A DNA stretch of 64,000 nt from Anticarsia gemmatalis (GCF_050436995.1 NC_134765.1:2817501-2881500), one strand, 5' to 3'. Shown: positions 24,431-36,475, counted from the first letter of the stretch. Made by a program: numbers and translations. The notes: generated by a model from the sequence alone, not told the origin.

Positions 24431-27400
24431 GTCAATTAATTTATGTCGTAAAGACTGTATTATTATACTCTTATCTGACGAACAAATCTGATAGCTGTTT
24501 CCTCAATAAATTGTTTCCAAGATTTTCTTCTACGTTATTTTATGACGGTATAATTGACGCACAATAACTACTTCATCAAATCTATGACGATTTAATATAA
24601 CTTGTTAATCTATAGTTTTACATGTTTTTCCAGAATATTAAGTGCGTCATTTTATCTGTTTTCTTCAAATAATTTTCCTTTTAAGAATATAAGTGACTGG
24701 ATTTTATTGCTTGAATTCTTGTCGTAGATTTAGTGTTATTTTCCCCTTATCATAATGTGATGTCACTGAGAATATATTTGTTTATTAAATCTAAGATTCG
24801 CATGATGTTTGTAAACTTTTCTATTTTATCTGCGATTGAAAAATGTTTGCTTACATTGCAACGCTAATTTGAAAAGCGATACTTTAGAGTACTTTTTTAT
24901 AGTAACTATCCCTTCTTAAAAAAATATTTTGCTTGCGATTCGTGTTATTAAACATCCCTATTTACCGAAGTATAGATTTCAAATAGATTACTGAAGAATA
25001 TTTACCGAAACTAGGTCGACTATGTCTTCTTTGCGAAACCTTTGTAATTGTTTGTAAAGTTTTCTACCAAACAAAATCAATCAATCAATCAAATTACCAA
25101 TAAAACTGTGCATATCTTACTATGGCATAATAAATTATACCAAGATACTAATTTAAATTTATAGGACAGACTGGTAATGACATCAGACAATAGAACAAAA
25201 ACAATGTTTTTCCTTTAAATTATCAATAATTATAAGCGCCATATCAGTTTCCTTATTGTATTCAAATTATTCTCAGAATCATAATATAATTGCTATTAAT
25301 AATATCGTAGAGCCTAAGGAAAACCAATATCAATGAATAAATTACACGAGTACGAACAATTTCTATGAAACTCTATGATGAATGTGATTCTTTAGAAAAT
25401 ATCATGATCATTGCTAAAGGAAAAACCTCTTCATTTGCCTATTTCAATAAAGTACCCACGAATCTGTTAAATCTGATACTTTTGACAATTATACCTGTGT
25501 TTTGTTTTTCGTAAACGAGACTATTCTCGTCCGAATTAGTTTTTACTTAGTTTCAAGATGCAATAATTCAAAATGTTCGGTTTAAAACGACTATTTTGAA
25601 AATCTGGAGTTTACTCTCTCGAACGGCTAGATCAGCTTTTTAACTTTGAGAAATATTTGGCCTTGATTAGATATTGTCTTTACTTGTTGCTGATCACTGT
25701 TAGATAAATACACTAAAAATACTATGTTAATAAGTCATTGTATAATTATAGTTATAGTTTAAAATAACAGCCCGATTACGACAAGTTAGTTATTAAAATA
25801 TGCAAGAAAATATTATAACATAATTCTTAACCAACAGGAACTATAACCATCACGATAAAACCCACTAAACTAAAACAAAGCGGAACGTAAACGATATCGA
25901 TCCTAATAAAACTGAATTTGAAGCGCAAACGAGAGCAAATAGTTGTCGAAGAAATGAACGAGCCAAGCCAAAGATCTCCCAGATTGAAACGTACCGGCAT
26001 AAATATACCACGTGCCTTTAAAAGGCTACATAAAAACCGCCTTAAGCAATAAATTATAACAAATTTCAACTGCCTGTTCATTGGCCAACATGTTCACTGG
26101 ATTTGCCAGATTTAAGGAAAAAATTCGGTCATTTTGACAAGTAAAACTGTTATAAATGGAAATATACTTACATATAATCGGCCCTAAACGTATAAGTAAT
26201 AACTTTGATCTATAATTCGATGTTTTTTTTTAAAAATATTCATATTTTGTATAAAGACATTTAATAGCGCAAGGGCCGAGCATTTTCATAAATAAATAAT
26301 GTTTAGCTGTTAATAGGGATGAATATTGTCAAAAAACCCCTTAACCCTACAATACATAATAGAAAAACATTGAAATAAACCACTCCATTTTGAACTTTAA
26401 TATTCAGCACTATCATTTTATCAGCTTTAAACAGAGTACTTCAATTATTTACTCGTCAAGGCGTACAGCTAACACCATGAATCTCCCGCGGTATGTGTTT
26501 CACAGACAAGTGAATGGCCAGTTTTAAGCGCCAGATACAAGCCCGCAAGCAATCGCATAAAAAAAAACTAAAACCTTGTAATGAGTAACAAAACAACACG
26601 ATAAATTTAACCTTAAAGAGGTGTTATAATTAATGTTTTGAAGTTAAAAGGATGACCGTAAACGGAGGGTTAATTTCTTAACCCTTTGTGCGGCAATGTC
26701 ATAATTTGTATGAAGACAAATATTATGTGCACACAAATATCTGTTGGCGATCGGCGAGGTTTCTTTCTTTTATTTAAAGGCTTTTGATGTTGTCTTTGCG
26801 AAGTGAGCCGATTAATTATATTGCACGATGTAAAAGTTGTAGTAATTTATCTCGATTAATAAATGTATTTTCTTTCAGTCACTTTCATTTTTATTATTTT
26901 TTATTGAACTTGGAAATAGTAGTCATATCATGGATTCAATTGTATTTTTATTGCATTTATAAGTTTCTTAAAATTCTTAGTAATATGTAAAGTTTAAGAC
27001 CTATTTTTAGTAACATAAAACTAATTTAACCCCACACAATTCCCTCTCAACTGTCAATATAAATAAAACCTCGCTTTTTCTTCACTAAATCGACTGTTGT
27101 ACAGATCTACAAGTACATCTGAACACAATAAACTGTGTAGACGGCGGGCAACATAAAGTCAAATGTCCCAACGTCTTAGTTAGCCATTTATTTATGCGTG
27201 CGGAGTCAAAAAGTGCCCAGTCTTATGGACCGAGGCGCGAGTATTTCAAGTGTTAACTAAGTTAGTTGTTCTATTCAATGCTATGTGATTATTTATTGAT
27301 GGACTTGCTAACTTTATGGGGTGAATGTAGGCTTATTCTGTGTTCAATGTAAAGTAGAATTAATGTTTTGTTTTTAGTTTATAATTGATTTGGTATTTGG

Positions 27401-27577
27401 TTTTGTGTTTTGTAACACCTGTCGCTATAGAAAAAAGTTTTCATTTTATTATAAAGCCAATTCCTGCTTCAATAATTGCTCTTGTATTGCTGCGACTTTT
27501 AACAAACATGCTTAATTATAAGCAACAGATACCAAGTACAACCAGACCCAAATCAAGCCATTTGTCGCTATATGCTT
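24431..27577. other. AT-rich intergenic DNA
   Basis: No gene recognised. A plus-strand stretch at 25910-26052 is open (RSPRLKRTGINIPRAFKRLH...) but has no supporting context. A GC-richer block at 27130-27240 (gtagacggcgggcaacataa; ggaccgaggcgcgagtattt) could be regulatory. Confidence 0.45.
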
Positions 27578-27655
27578 CGTGTGGCAACCGAACCCACGAT
27601 CTTCTGACGCCCTGGTAGTGTCGTGGTAAGGTCATCTAAACCACTGCGCCACGGA
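27578..27655 (-). mobile_element. SINE head with boxes A and B, reverse orientation
   Basis: Reverse complement: ccgTGGCGCAGTGGtttagat (box A at 27651-27641) ... gtgGGTTCGGTTGCcac (box B around 27594-27584). Spacing fits a tRNA-derived SINE promoter. The body towards lower coordinates is not recognised. Confidence 0.6.
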
Positions 27656-28167
27656 ATCCCTCTTACACATAAGAAGTATCTTAACAATGCTGATCATTCC
27701 AGCTTATGTGACTGAGCTAAGATTAAATAAATATTTTGATAAGGCCAACAAATTGATAAAGTAATTTACACACATTCACATCATAAAATGTATTTTACCC
27801 GTGTTACTAAGGAACTATTAACAATCCTTTAAAGTATTTTTCCCTTTTAAATTGACTGGAATTATATGTAATTAATTTAGAACTATTATAGTATTGTGGC
27901 GTGTCCAAGAATAATTAGCAGTATACATAAGCATTAATTATTTAACATATACGTTACATTAAAGTTAATACTATTCTACAATTTAACAATCTGATATTAG
28001 ATAGACAAGATATATCGTTCAATCTAGACAGGCTTTACAGTATGCCTTTGTACAGTACTCTAGCTCAGTACACAAAACTAAATGAAGCAGTATTGCTCTT
28101 GTAACTGTGGTTGTGGGTAAAATTTTCAAGTATATTAAACTGATAGGCGTGATATAACCCATTCAAT

Positions 28168-28220
28168 TTTCTATTCTTGTCTTTCTTCTATTCTATTCTT
28201 TTCTATTCTATTCTTTCTAT
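28168..28220 (+). repeat. TTCTA-rich pyrimidine tract
   Basis: Imperfect repeats of ttctattct/ctttct, a simple-sequence tract. Confidence 0.8.
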
Positions 28221-28309
28221 ATTCCGACTACATTTTATTCCGAGAATTGTTCAACGTTTTAAGACAAAGATTACAATACTCGAGAGTCGCAACCTTTCTT
28301 GGTTAATTT

Positions 28310-28440
28310 TATCTATACTAACTTACTTCTTCATAATTCTCAGAACCAAAGTCTGTCCGTCTGTTACACCTTGATCGCTAAACCATTGAAACGATCTTTC
28401 TACAACCAACTTAGGTATTTTTTTGTTAAATAATATAGTT
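28310..28440 (+). mobile_element. Helitron 5' end remnant
   Basis: tctatactaacttacttctt, ...aaagtctgtccgtctgttac and ctaaaccattgaaacgat resemble the 5' region of lepidopteran Helitrons. No 3' CTAG end was found. Confidence 0.4.
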
Positions 28441-28444
28441 ACTT

Positions 28445-28555
28445 GCAAACTACCCTATCTGTGCTTGGCCAGGGTAATAGACTGAAAACCTTCCTTAATT
28501 TGGGAGGAGATACTTTCTCAGCAGTGTGAGAGTAATGGTTTAGAAAAGAAAATAA
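28445..28555 (+). repeat. diverged SINE tail
   Basis: ctgtgcttggccagggtaat followed by tttgggaggagatactttct and cagcagtgtgagagtaatgg is the decayed tail of the SINE family at 3190-3520. Confidence 0.6.
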
Positions 28556-28699
28556 CTAGTATTATTTTATCCAATTTATACTCGATCTGAGCTGTGTGGA
28601 TTAGCGAGAAGTAGGTAAGTGATAGTTGCAGGTTTAAAGTATGCGTCTAAGGCAACATAAGGATCTACTTTACGGTACTAACGCCACTTCAAACAGGGC

Positions 28700-28860
28700 G
28701 TTGCAAATTGCAATGACATACCGTCCGAGCGTAATTAAGACTTACACCTGGCGTAATTAATCAGCGGACACTACAGTACTGTGTTTATTTGATTAACGAT
28801 ATTCGCCAGCTGGCCGGCACTGTTTCCAGTTGTTGCCTCTGATAAGATAAGATTAATATT
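28700..28860. promoter_or_regulatory. enhancer-like cluster of homeodomain, GATA and E-box motifs
   Basis: GC-richer than its flanks. It holds GCGTAATTAA twice (28730-28765), TTGATTAACG, the E-box CAGCTG, and the paired GATA sites in ctgataagataagatt. No coding frame is seen. The clustering suggests a cis-regulatory element, but this is inference from motifs only. Confidence 0.3.
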
Positions 28861-28904
28861 TTATAATTGATTTAGAGTCGACATCTTGTGAGGTCTTAGA
28901 GCGT

Positions 28905-29075
28905 GGTAGAGAAATGCCATCGGCTGTTTGTAAATTTGTTCGTAATGAAAAAATAAATATCAGCGCCTCTAGCGGTATTCGCAAAAACTGTTTTTTACAT
29001 AGTTATAAATGTCAAACGCTCGCTATGACATGTATAGTATGGATTCTAAATTCTCGTTTCACTTAAAACTGAGAG
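28905..29075. repeat. dispersed repeat with AGCGCCTCTA core (copy 2)
   Basis: AGCGCCTCTAGCGG (28962-28975) is followed by attcgcaaaaactgtttttt, then acatagttataaatgtcaaa. This parallels the block at 2880-3065. Origin not identified. Confidence 0.4.
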
Positions 29076-30764
29076 ACGTTTAAGTAATCCTCAAAACGCC
29101 AAAACTTTTTGTTTCACACACGATCATCTGATTCCAAAATAAGCTGCTCATGCTCATATGAGTATTTGCTTTGAGTCTGGTTGTATACACAAATATTTGT
29201 CAACAAGTCTAACTTGAATTATGAAATCTCCAAACTCTTTGTACCCAATCATATCCTATAACTCACGTCAATACAAGCAAAATACTACCGAACAATGGAA
29301 ACAGGGCTTAGCCAAAAGCATGTTTATCTTAACATTATCAGAGACAGATCAAAGATCAAAGGAAACAATGTGGACCACATAGCGCTTGTAATTTAGCACT
29401 GTGACCACTAAAATATGATAGAACATTAGTCTGAACTCAGGTATTATCGGGTATTATTTATAATTTATAGTTCACGAGACGGGAACGACAAGATTTTTGT
29501 CGCAATACGAAGAAGAAGAAAAACTTTTTAATGAAGAAACCCACTTTTAGAGTTTAATATTAATGTCCCGAGTCCATCTTCCTAAATAATATTAAGAACC
29601 GATTTTCCACTGTGAGTTTGAGAAATGAAAGTTTTAAGTGGAAAGTTGATTTCTATTAAACCATCTTCGAATCAAGGATCGAATGAAATTATAAAAGAAA
29701 TCATATTCTGATATTTTAGTCGGATAATTTAAAGAGGCTTATTATTTTGATAGATAATGCATTGAACTATGCCCCGTTCAAGTACCTCTGAAATACTTGT
29801 TCAATTTATCAGATATAAGGAGAATTTTGATTGTATCCGTTTCTCAAATTATGCAATGTAAATTAAACCGCCTATTGTAATATCTGGAATCTAAATTAAC
29901 TGAAATCATAACAAGTGAGCTTTCGATTAGTACCTTTAATATCTAATACTAACTACATATCTACATACATACAATCGCGCCGGGGGTAGGCAAAGAGCAA
30001 AAAACACCTGAATGTCCAATCAATGTTTAAAAATTAGTTTAATTATTGAAATTTCATCATCAGCAGTGGAGAAATAATTTTCAAATCCACTTTTCTACGT
30101 ATTTTTCAGGTATTAGACGCTTGGTAATGTATTACCTATTGTATAATATTTATTTTAAGTCCCATTTATAATAGAGAAGTCAAATACCTTTCAAACACGA
30201 AACATGATATTGAATAATTCCCTTCCAAGATTTTAGTATCCAGATAAACCCACTAATATGTCACATACCTTTATGAAACATACAGAATATCAAACAAAGT
30301 TCATAGTTTGTTCAAGTTTATCGTCTTGTAGCTAAATGCCAGGCATTCCATATAAATATTACAGTGGCTTGGCTAGTGGCCTCTCTAAATTAAGACATAA
30401 AACCTATATGCTTTGTCTTTGAAACGTGACCTAACGAGACCTATAACTAAGGATAAAGTACAGTCATGCGCGTAAACTGAATTCCTGTGTTTATGTTGAA
30501 TAGGGTTTAAGAGTCAGTTTAATGGTGTCCGAGGTTTTGGGACGGTAGTATTCGTATTTAGGGTTAATTTATATATGGGTCGGCTACAATCCTTTTCAAC
30601 TTTAGCATGTAAAATTTTATCATAGCTGGATTTACTGCTAATGCTAATATCTTTTTGAAATTGAACACACAACTGATTTAATTATTCAATTAAAAATTTG
30701 GACGATTTCGAGTACTTGCTATTGTAGATATGCTTTTCATTCCGTAAATTAAAACATCTAGTTT
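29076..30764. other. AT-rich intergenic DNA
   Basis: Nothing recognised. Confidence 0.5.
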
Positions 30765-31102
30765 AACAATACAAGCATCTATTCGGTATTTGTTGCTGGT
30801 GCATCATATTAATGCCGGTCGTAACAGATGTAACTAGTGCGAGGTTAGACGCAGGACCAATGGCTTTATATGCTATCAGCAAGGAGGTAGACCCCAGTTT
30901 CCTAACTTCACGAGGAGTATCCGATCGGAGGTACCACGTCCTGGCCACGTTATGGTGATCGTGGAAGGAACACCGTCAGGTTTTTAGTTGGTATACCCAA
31001 GTTAGTCGGAACACCTACCCGGCGGGAGAGACCTTCAGACCCCGCTTTCCTCCTTGGAGTGGGACATGCAGTAATGCATTTTCCTGACGCAAAAAAAAAA
31101 GT
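30765..31102 (+). mobile_element. LINE-like 3' end with poly(A)
   Basis: A GC-richer block (ggaggtaccacgtcctggcc, acgttatggtgatcgtggaa, cctacccggcgggagagacc, ccttggagtgggacatgcag) ends in a ten-base A run at 31091-31101. It looks like the 3' untranslated end of an R1-type non-LTR retrotransposon. There is no reverse transcriptase open frame, so this is a 5'-truncated copy at best. Confidence 0.4.
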
Positions 31103-32136
31103 TTCCTAAGTTCAGGTAATTTGGTCATGATTTCTTGGCAGAAAAACTCAAAACTGAACTTTAAGTCTAATATAAACATTCACTGGTAAGAAATATGCCT
31201 GTTTTCAGAAACAATACTGCTCCACAAAATATGTTAAAGCACTGTTGTACACAAGAGTACTGGCAGGTATACACGGAGGTAGCTATTCTGAGCGCTGCCG
31301 GTACAATTTTATGTCACTTTGACGATGTTATCGAATGTGCAAATGCGGCTACTCATACTGGGGGTGCAGGGGACGCCAACCACATTGCACTTTTTATAGT
31401 AATTTTTGCCAGTTTTTAATTGATACAATTTCAATTTTGTTGAAGTCAGGAAGCCAGGACCTTTAGAAGTTTATCAGGAGTGTTAAGAATCAAACTCTAA
31501 ACTAAACCTTAACTTAGTACCGGTTTTGGGAGAACATCAAAGGTTTCAACAAATGGTTACAATAAGTAAAGTACTGATTTAGTATAAGTAACCCTACTGA
31601 ACACAGTCTCTTTTTCAAATTTAGAATAATAACAAAAGAAAGTCTGAAGATTCCTTTAAAATAAATATGTTAGGAAGGAATGCACAAATCTTTATTGCTG
31701 TAATGTCAATCAATACTTTTTTCTTGTTCTTACCAACGATCAGGAGCGGTTTATATCCACGAAAAAAATATGTTCAAACTCTTATACTTTTGCTGAAAGG
31801 TTGTCAACACCTTCCTTAAGCCTCCACAGTGTTATAATAATGAAACAGAGCACATGACGGTGGTACGTTAGAGCGAGACGGCTATACGTCTGGATGTTAA
31901 AACTTCTCTTTAATTAACGCCGTATTTCACCGCTAGATGAAGTTGTTGAATAAAATAACGAGCCTTGCGTCATGTTGGTGTATCGAGATTATTGCGAATA
32001 TGTATAGAGTATGTGAAACTTAGCGTAGTATTAAACACTAGTGTATGGGCCATAGTTTGGCTAATTTGTACATTACATATTACACATACTTGTATTATTG
32101 ACTACCTGGTAATTTAGATTATTAATGTGACGTTCC
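31103..32136. other. intergenic DNA
   Basis: The frame at 31195-31419 has no recognised domain. No element called. Confidence 0.45.
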
Positions 32137-32248
32137 AAATGGCGTTCTTTGGTGTCTGCCTACCTCTATGGAAAGGAGGCATGATATTCTGTAGTGTCTG
32201 CTTACTCGTAAGCCTAAGGCGTGATATTATTAATGTTTGTATGTAAGT
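32137..32248 (+). repeat. lepidopteran dispersed repeat (ttctttggtctctgcctac type)
   Basis: tggcgttctttggtgtctgc and ctacctctatggaaaggagg, then ...gcgtgatattattaatgttt, match the repeats at 36408, 50790 and (inverted) 56850. Probably a SINE tail. It adjoins the left inverted repeat of the 3.1-kb element. Confidence 0.55.
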
Positions 32249-32752
32249 ATATCGACGGTCCCTACGTACAATAACCTAATTGCAAAACGCAAATTTTACA
32301 GGAGAGCTGTTTGAAGTTTCAAACACTTGTATCTCAAGTTCTATCAATCGCAGAGCTATGAAATTTTGCACGATGTCTTTATTTGTTGTCTTTTATGAGA
32401 AAATTAAATAAAAACGTTAAAATATATTCATTTTATGTACCATTGGTCACAACCGTCGTTTTAGATCGGAAACATTCCGACTAGCATTTACCTAAGTGGT
32501 ACTTACTGATCTTTACATGGGGGATTGAACAACGATCTAAATTGTAACTGCCTTTTACTAAATTTTACGTTGAGTATAATATTGATTTACGGTGTTTTCA
32601 TACTGGGAGCCATGAGGTAAGGGCTGATAATAAAATAAAAATAAATATTTTAAAAACTTTTTTTATTAAATTCACAATAGGCAACCCTTTTCTTCATCAT
32701 AAAGATATAAAATATTACATAGTAATAATATTGAGCAATCATAATTAGGTAC

Positions 32753-34530
32753 TTGTTGAATATGGTTTCTCGAGAAAAATGTTTCAAGTATACGTCAACA
32801 CTTCCAAAGAAGGATGATGAAGCCGAGATCGAGAAGGATCAAGAAGCATACACGTTAATATGCCTTTACTTAGAATCTCATCTGTATCCGTATGTTCAAA
32901 ATCTTACTTACGCAAAAGAAGTGTGGGATGCATTGACAATATTTTTTGAAGACAAGGCAATAAATAGGCACATAACTCTGATGAATTGTCTCTTGGATGA
33001 GAAGCTGGAAAACCACCGATCTGCTGTCATGAGTCAGGCTCAAAAGCGTAAAGAAATCAATTAAAGTTTCGATGACGATTTGGTTGCCGTGGTACTTTTG
33101 CGAGGTATGCCTGATGTTTACCGACCATTACGGATGGCACTAGAGCATTCAGGAATGAAGATTGCTTCTCAAAATGTTCGGCAAAAGCTTCTACAAAAGA
33201 TAGCGCTCAGAGCTCTTCAAATGATTCCTCGTCGAACTCGGCTTTAGTAGTGAAGAAACAACAGTCAGTATTAAGGCTCAAGTGCTTTTAATGTTGAAAG
33301 AAAGGTCAAAAGAAGTCCGATTGCCCGATGCTGGTGCGTTATGGCGTTCAAGTGTTCACTGTCGGTGCACAAATCCTTCAGCCCCTCGATGTTTTATCTC
33401 GATAGTGGAGCCTCGACACACATGAGTTTTCAGAAGCAGTGGTTTAGAGACTTTAAGGTTACTGATAAGAATGTTGTGTGCAAATGATGATAGAATGTCA
33501 AGTGAAGGCAAAGGTGATATTATAGTTAATGTTAAAGGAGTTTTGTTAACTGTAAAAGATTGTTCCTTTGTGCCTGGCTTAAAAGTTAATCTTTTGTCGG
33601 TATCTAAGTTGGCACAGAATGGATGGAGAGTTATTTTTGATTCTGATGGCTGTAGGATGTTTCACCAATCGATAAGCGAGATAACGAGTAAACTTGTGGT
33701 TACTGCTAGTGAAGTCTCAAGTTGTTATTTTGCTATTGTAGATGGTGCTTTGGCTACGGTTCAAGTTGAAGACTCGTTGGCACTTTGGCATCGTAGATTA
33801 GGGCATGTTAACTTGAATGATTTACGGAAGTTGCCTAACATCGAGGTTGGAGGTAAAAGTGTAATGGAACCTTGTGCTGCTTGTATAAGAGGTAAGGCAC
33901 ATAGATTACCTTTTCCAAAGGGTGAAGCAAGGCGAGCGAAAGACAAACTCAGTTTATTACACGCTGATTTGTGTGGTCCCATGTCGGAACGTTCTTATGG
34001 TGGAGCTCGCAACATGTTCGTTATAGTAGACGATTTCACTTGTAAATTTCTTTCTCAGGGAGAAGTCTCAAGCTTTGAACTTTTTCAAAGACTTCGTGAG
34101 GCATGTGGAGAACGAAACACGTCTGACAGACCCAGACAGTATTTAAGATGCGGAGGAGAGCTCAGACTCAGCAGATGTGGATACAGATCCTTGTGTTGAA
34201 TCTGTGGAGCCTGCGAATTCAAATGAATCTGATGCTGAACATTGTGATACAAGAGTCAGAACAGTAAGTGTGAATATCGAGGAAGAGCCCAGCTATCCTC
34301 TGAGGAATAGGCTTCGTAGCGCACAAAGTGAACTATATTGTTACAACAGTACATGCAAGTTAGAGGAAGAACCACGTTCGTACAAAGAAGTCCTTCGAAG
34401 ACCTGATAGCCATGAGTGGATAGCAGCGATGAAGCGGGAGTTGGAGTCCATGAAGGAGCACGATGTTTGGAAGGTGATTGAGAAACCCCCTGGAGCCAAA
34501 GAGAAGACGTCGGTTGTGGCGATTCCAATA
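32753..34530 (+). pseudogene. truncated, frameshifted Ty1/copia polyprotein
   Basis: Pieces in copia order. Gag: DQEAYTLICLYLESHLYPYV (32.75-33.06 kb), then DDDLVAVVLLRGMPDVYRPL in another frame. Protease: DSGASTHM near 33.4 kb. GAG-pre-integrase: LALWHRRLGHVNLNDLRKLP with the zinc-type CAACIRGK. Integrase start: LLHADLCGPMSERSYGG. After a deletion and frame change comes the region before and at the start of reverse transcriptase (SYKEVLRRPDSHEWIAAMKR, ...HDVWKVIEKP). Integrase before RT marks the copia order. The rest of integrase, the RT catalytic core and RNase H are missing. No LTRs are seen. Non-functional. Confidence 0.9.
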
Positions 34531-34544
34531 TATCTACTATACCT

Positions 34545-34691
34545 GAATCTGACAGTATTTTATCACTGAGCAAAGTTGAAACTAATGGAGCTGAGGGTGG
34601 CGTAGGACTCATTTTTGAATGGATTTGAGCCACAGCTTCAATCGATGTATCTTTTTCCAGATCTGAGTGTTCATCTTTTGATGCTAGCGAA
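34545..34691 (-). pseudogene. exon-like block of unknown protein inside the 3.1-kb element
   Basis: On the minus strand a pyrimidine-rich acceptor (ttatttttttcgggtccatt ttcgctag) leads into an open stretch with SKDEHSDLEKDTSIEAVAQI and SPTPPSAPLVSTLL, followed by a possible donor (TCAG|GTATAG). It may be a surviving exon of the element's own protein. I do not recognise the family; it could also be chance. Confidence 0.3.
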
Positions 34692-35173
34692 AATGGACCC
34701 GAAAAAAATAACAAAAAGTAACGTAAAATAACAGAAATGGTAATTACTTACATTTTTAATTTAATATTCCCGATGTAAAATAACTTAAGTGGCAGTTACT
34801 TAAAACAGTAGTATATGTTCTCCCACGTAAAAACACTTCTGTAACACTTAAGACTTTTTGATTCAAAACATTCCCAAGTAAAATAACGTAACTACCAAAA
34901 GCGACTAATTACGTCGGAATTGAATAAAGCTTGTTTAGATTACCAAAAAAGTAATTTAAGTTGATAATGTAATTTAAAATATACTTTTTACTGACTAATA
35001 ATTAAATTTAAAGAAGGTACAATAAAATAAAACGTCAAATTCAGCTTGCTACCTGATGATATTTTGATGATTTTACCATTATCTTTTACATTTTTCATTT
35101 TCTTTTTTGCGCGAGCGCAACAAGTCCGCATGTGGGAGTTACGGGGGAGGCGCGCGAGGGTGTTGTTGACTTG

Positions 35174-35218
35174 CCAATGTAAAATGTCTTAACTCTCACT
35201 AGTGACATTTTACATTGG
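35174..35218. repeat. 15-bp-arm hairpin in the right subterminal region
   Basis: CCAATGTAAAATGTC and its exact reverse complement GACATTTTACATTGG are separated by 15 bases. It lies 150 bp inside the right terminal repeat of the 3.1-kb element. Confidence 0.85.
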
Positions 35219-35719
35219 AAGTGTTGTAGTTCTGGGGTTTGTCGAGTGTTGATTTAGGGTAGAATTAAAGCATTTTTACTAATTTTTTTTTAATCAATCG
35301 AAAGTGTATGACCCCCGGAAGGTCACGGAAACAAAAAAGACAAATCCCGTAAGTACCACTTGAGGGAATGTACGTAGGGACCGTCGATATGTATACTAGC
35401 TCCTGAAATTAGCCTCTTAATTGCTAACGAAAATTTAAAGGACGTTTGTCATACTGAAAGTAAAATTATCAATCTATATTTTTTTACTTAAGTACAATAA
35501 GAAATTGCACAAAAAGCCGCGTTTAAAAAAAAATTATTAAACGCGCGTTAAAAACTCATTTAAAGGAAAAAAAATATGGATATATTTATAATCACAGCTG
35601 TGATTCTCGTTTAAAGTATGGACAGAAGAGAGATTTCTAGACAAAAGGTAAAGGACGCGTTCGCAATACATCGCACATCAGTTTTAAAATAAAAATTTGA
35701 ACCTTCCAACTGCATTCAA

Positions 35720-35850
35720 TTTAGTTATAACAATCGTTACTGGCCTGTCGGTGGGTAGTAAAATTTTATTGTACGGGCCCACTTAACCCGCCAGCGGCTA
35801 AGTCTGTAGTCCCACGAAACAGGGGCACTTAGCCCTAATAGTCGTGTCGT
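35720..35850. repeat. possible retroelement 3' fragment
   Basis: A GC-richer block (actggcctgtcggtgggtag, acgggcccacttaacccgcc, agtcccacgaaacaggggc) in AT-rich DNA. It resembles noncoding 3' parts of lepidopteran retroelements, but I cannot name it. Confidence 0.2.
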
Positions 35851-36407
35851 TATAGTAAATACTGAATGGATTTTATACACTGAAGACTTTGATCCTTACT
35901 ATGAGAAACAGGATATTTTTGAAGCGAGAACTTTGTGAGGAAAAGACGAAATCTTGGATGGGATCGAGTTTGCTAATTCAAACATATATATTAACTTAAA
36001 GATTGTTTAGATATCTGTCAATTAGGAGCGAAGAATAGACCACTACTGCTCACTAAGCTGAGCTTCACGAATTTGCACCTCAAATCATGCTCCAACATCT
36101 GTGATATATACAATCTCAATTGTTAGTTGCATATACATTAATATATACGTAAGAGTAGCGAGTGTTATTCTCAATCGAGTTATTTTTAGTAAAAGAGTTA
36201 AAGGACTAAAGACAATTAGTAGGGCCAGGATATAATACCAATATAATATTGTTTCGTCTATTTTTACTTCCTTTTATCTATAAAATCTTATAAGTTTGTA
36301 GAAACATGTCCGGCTATTACTAAAACACTCTAAGCGATTTATAAAAACGATTATCTTTTAACATACAGTCAATGTGTTTGTAAAATTAATTGTACAGTTT
36401 AACAGTC

Positions 36408-36475
36408 TGCCCTTGATCTCTGCCTATCTTTATGGAAAAAGAAGCGTGATTTTATGTATGTTTGTATGCTGTATA
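36408..36475 (+). repeat. lepidopteran dispersed repeat (short piece)
   Basis: gcccttgatctctgcctatc followed by tttatggaaaaagaagcgtg is a diverged copy of the repeat at 32137. Confidence 0.45.

Larger units (their letters stand above)
32249..35390. mobile_element. 3.1-kb inverted-repeat element enclosing a copia fragment
   Basis: 22-bp perfect terminal inverted repeats (32249-32270 and 35369-35390) read TATCGACGGTCCCTACGTAC on each inward strand. A second inverted pair, AAGTGGTACTTAC / GTAAGTACCACTT (32494-32506 and 35349-35361), supports one element. The right side has several GTAAAATAAC motifs (34723, 34775, 34878) and a 15-bp-arm hairpin (35174-35218). A target duplication of TA or ATAT is possible but cannot be told from the palindromic ends. 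The interior holds a truncated Ty1/copia piece and an exon-like block on the minus strand. The superfamily is unknown. Confidence 0.65.

Noticed and set aside
25911..26052. Plus-strand open stretch encoding a Lys/Arg-rich peptide
   Set aside because: Looks slightly protein-like but has no recognisable family, no clear splice sites and no neighbours.
33761..33982. Minus-strand frame opposite the copia fragment
   Set aside because: Shadow of the plus-strand integrase frame.
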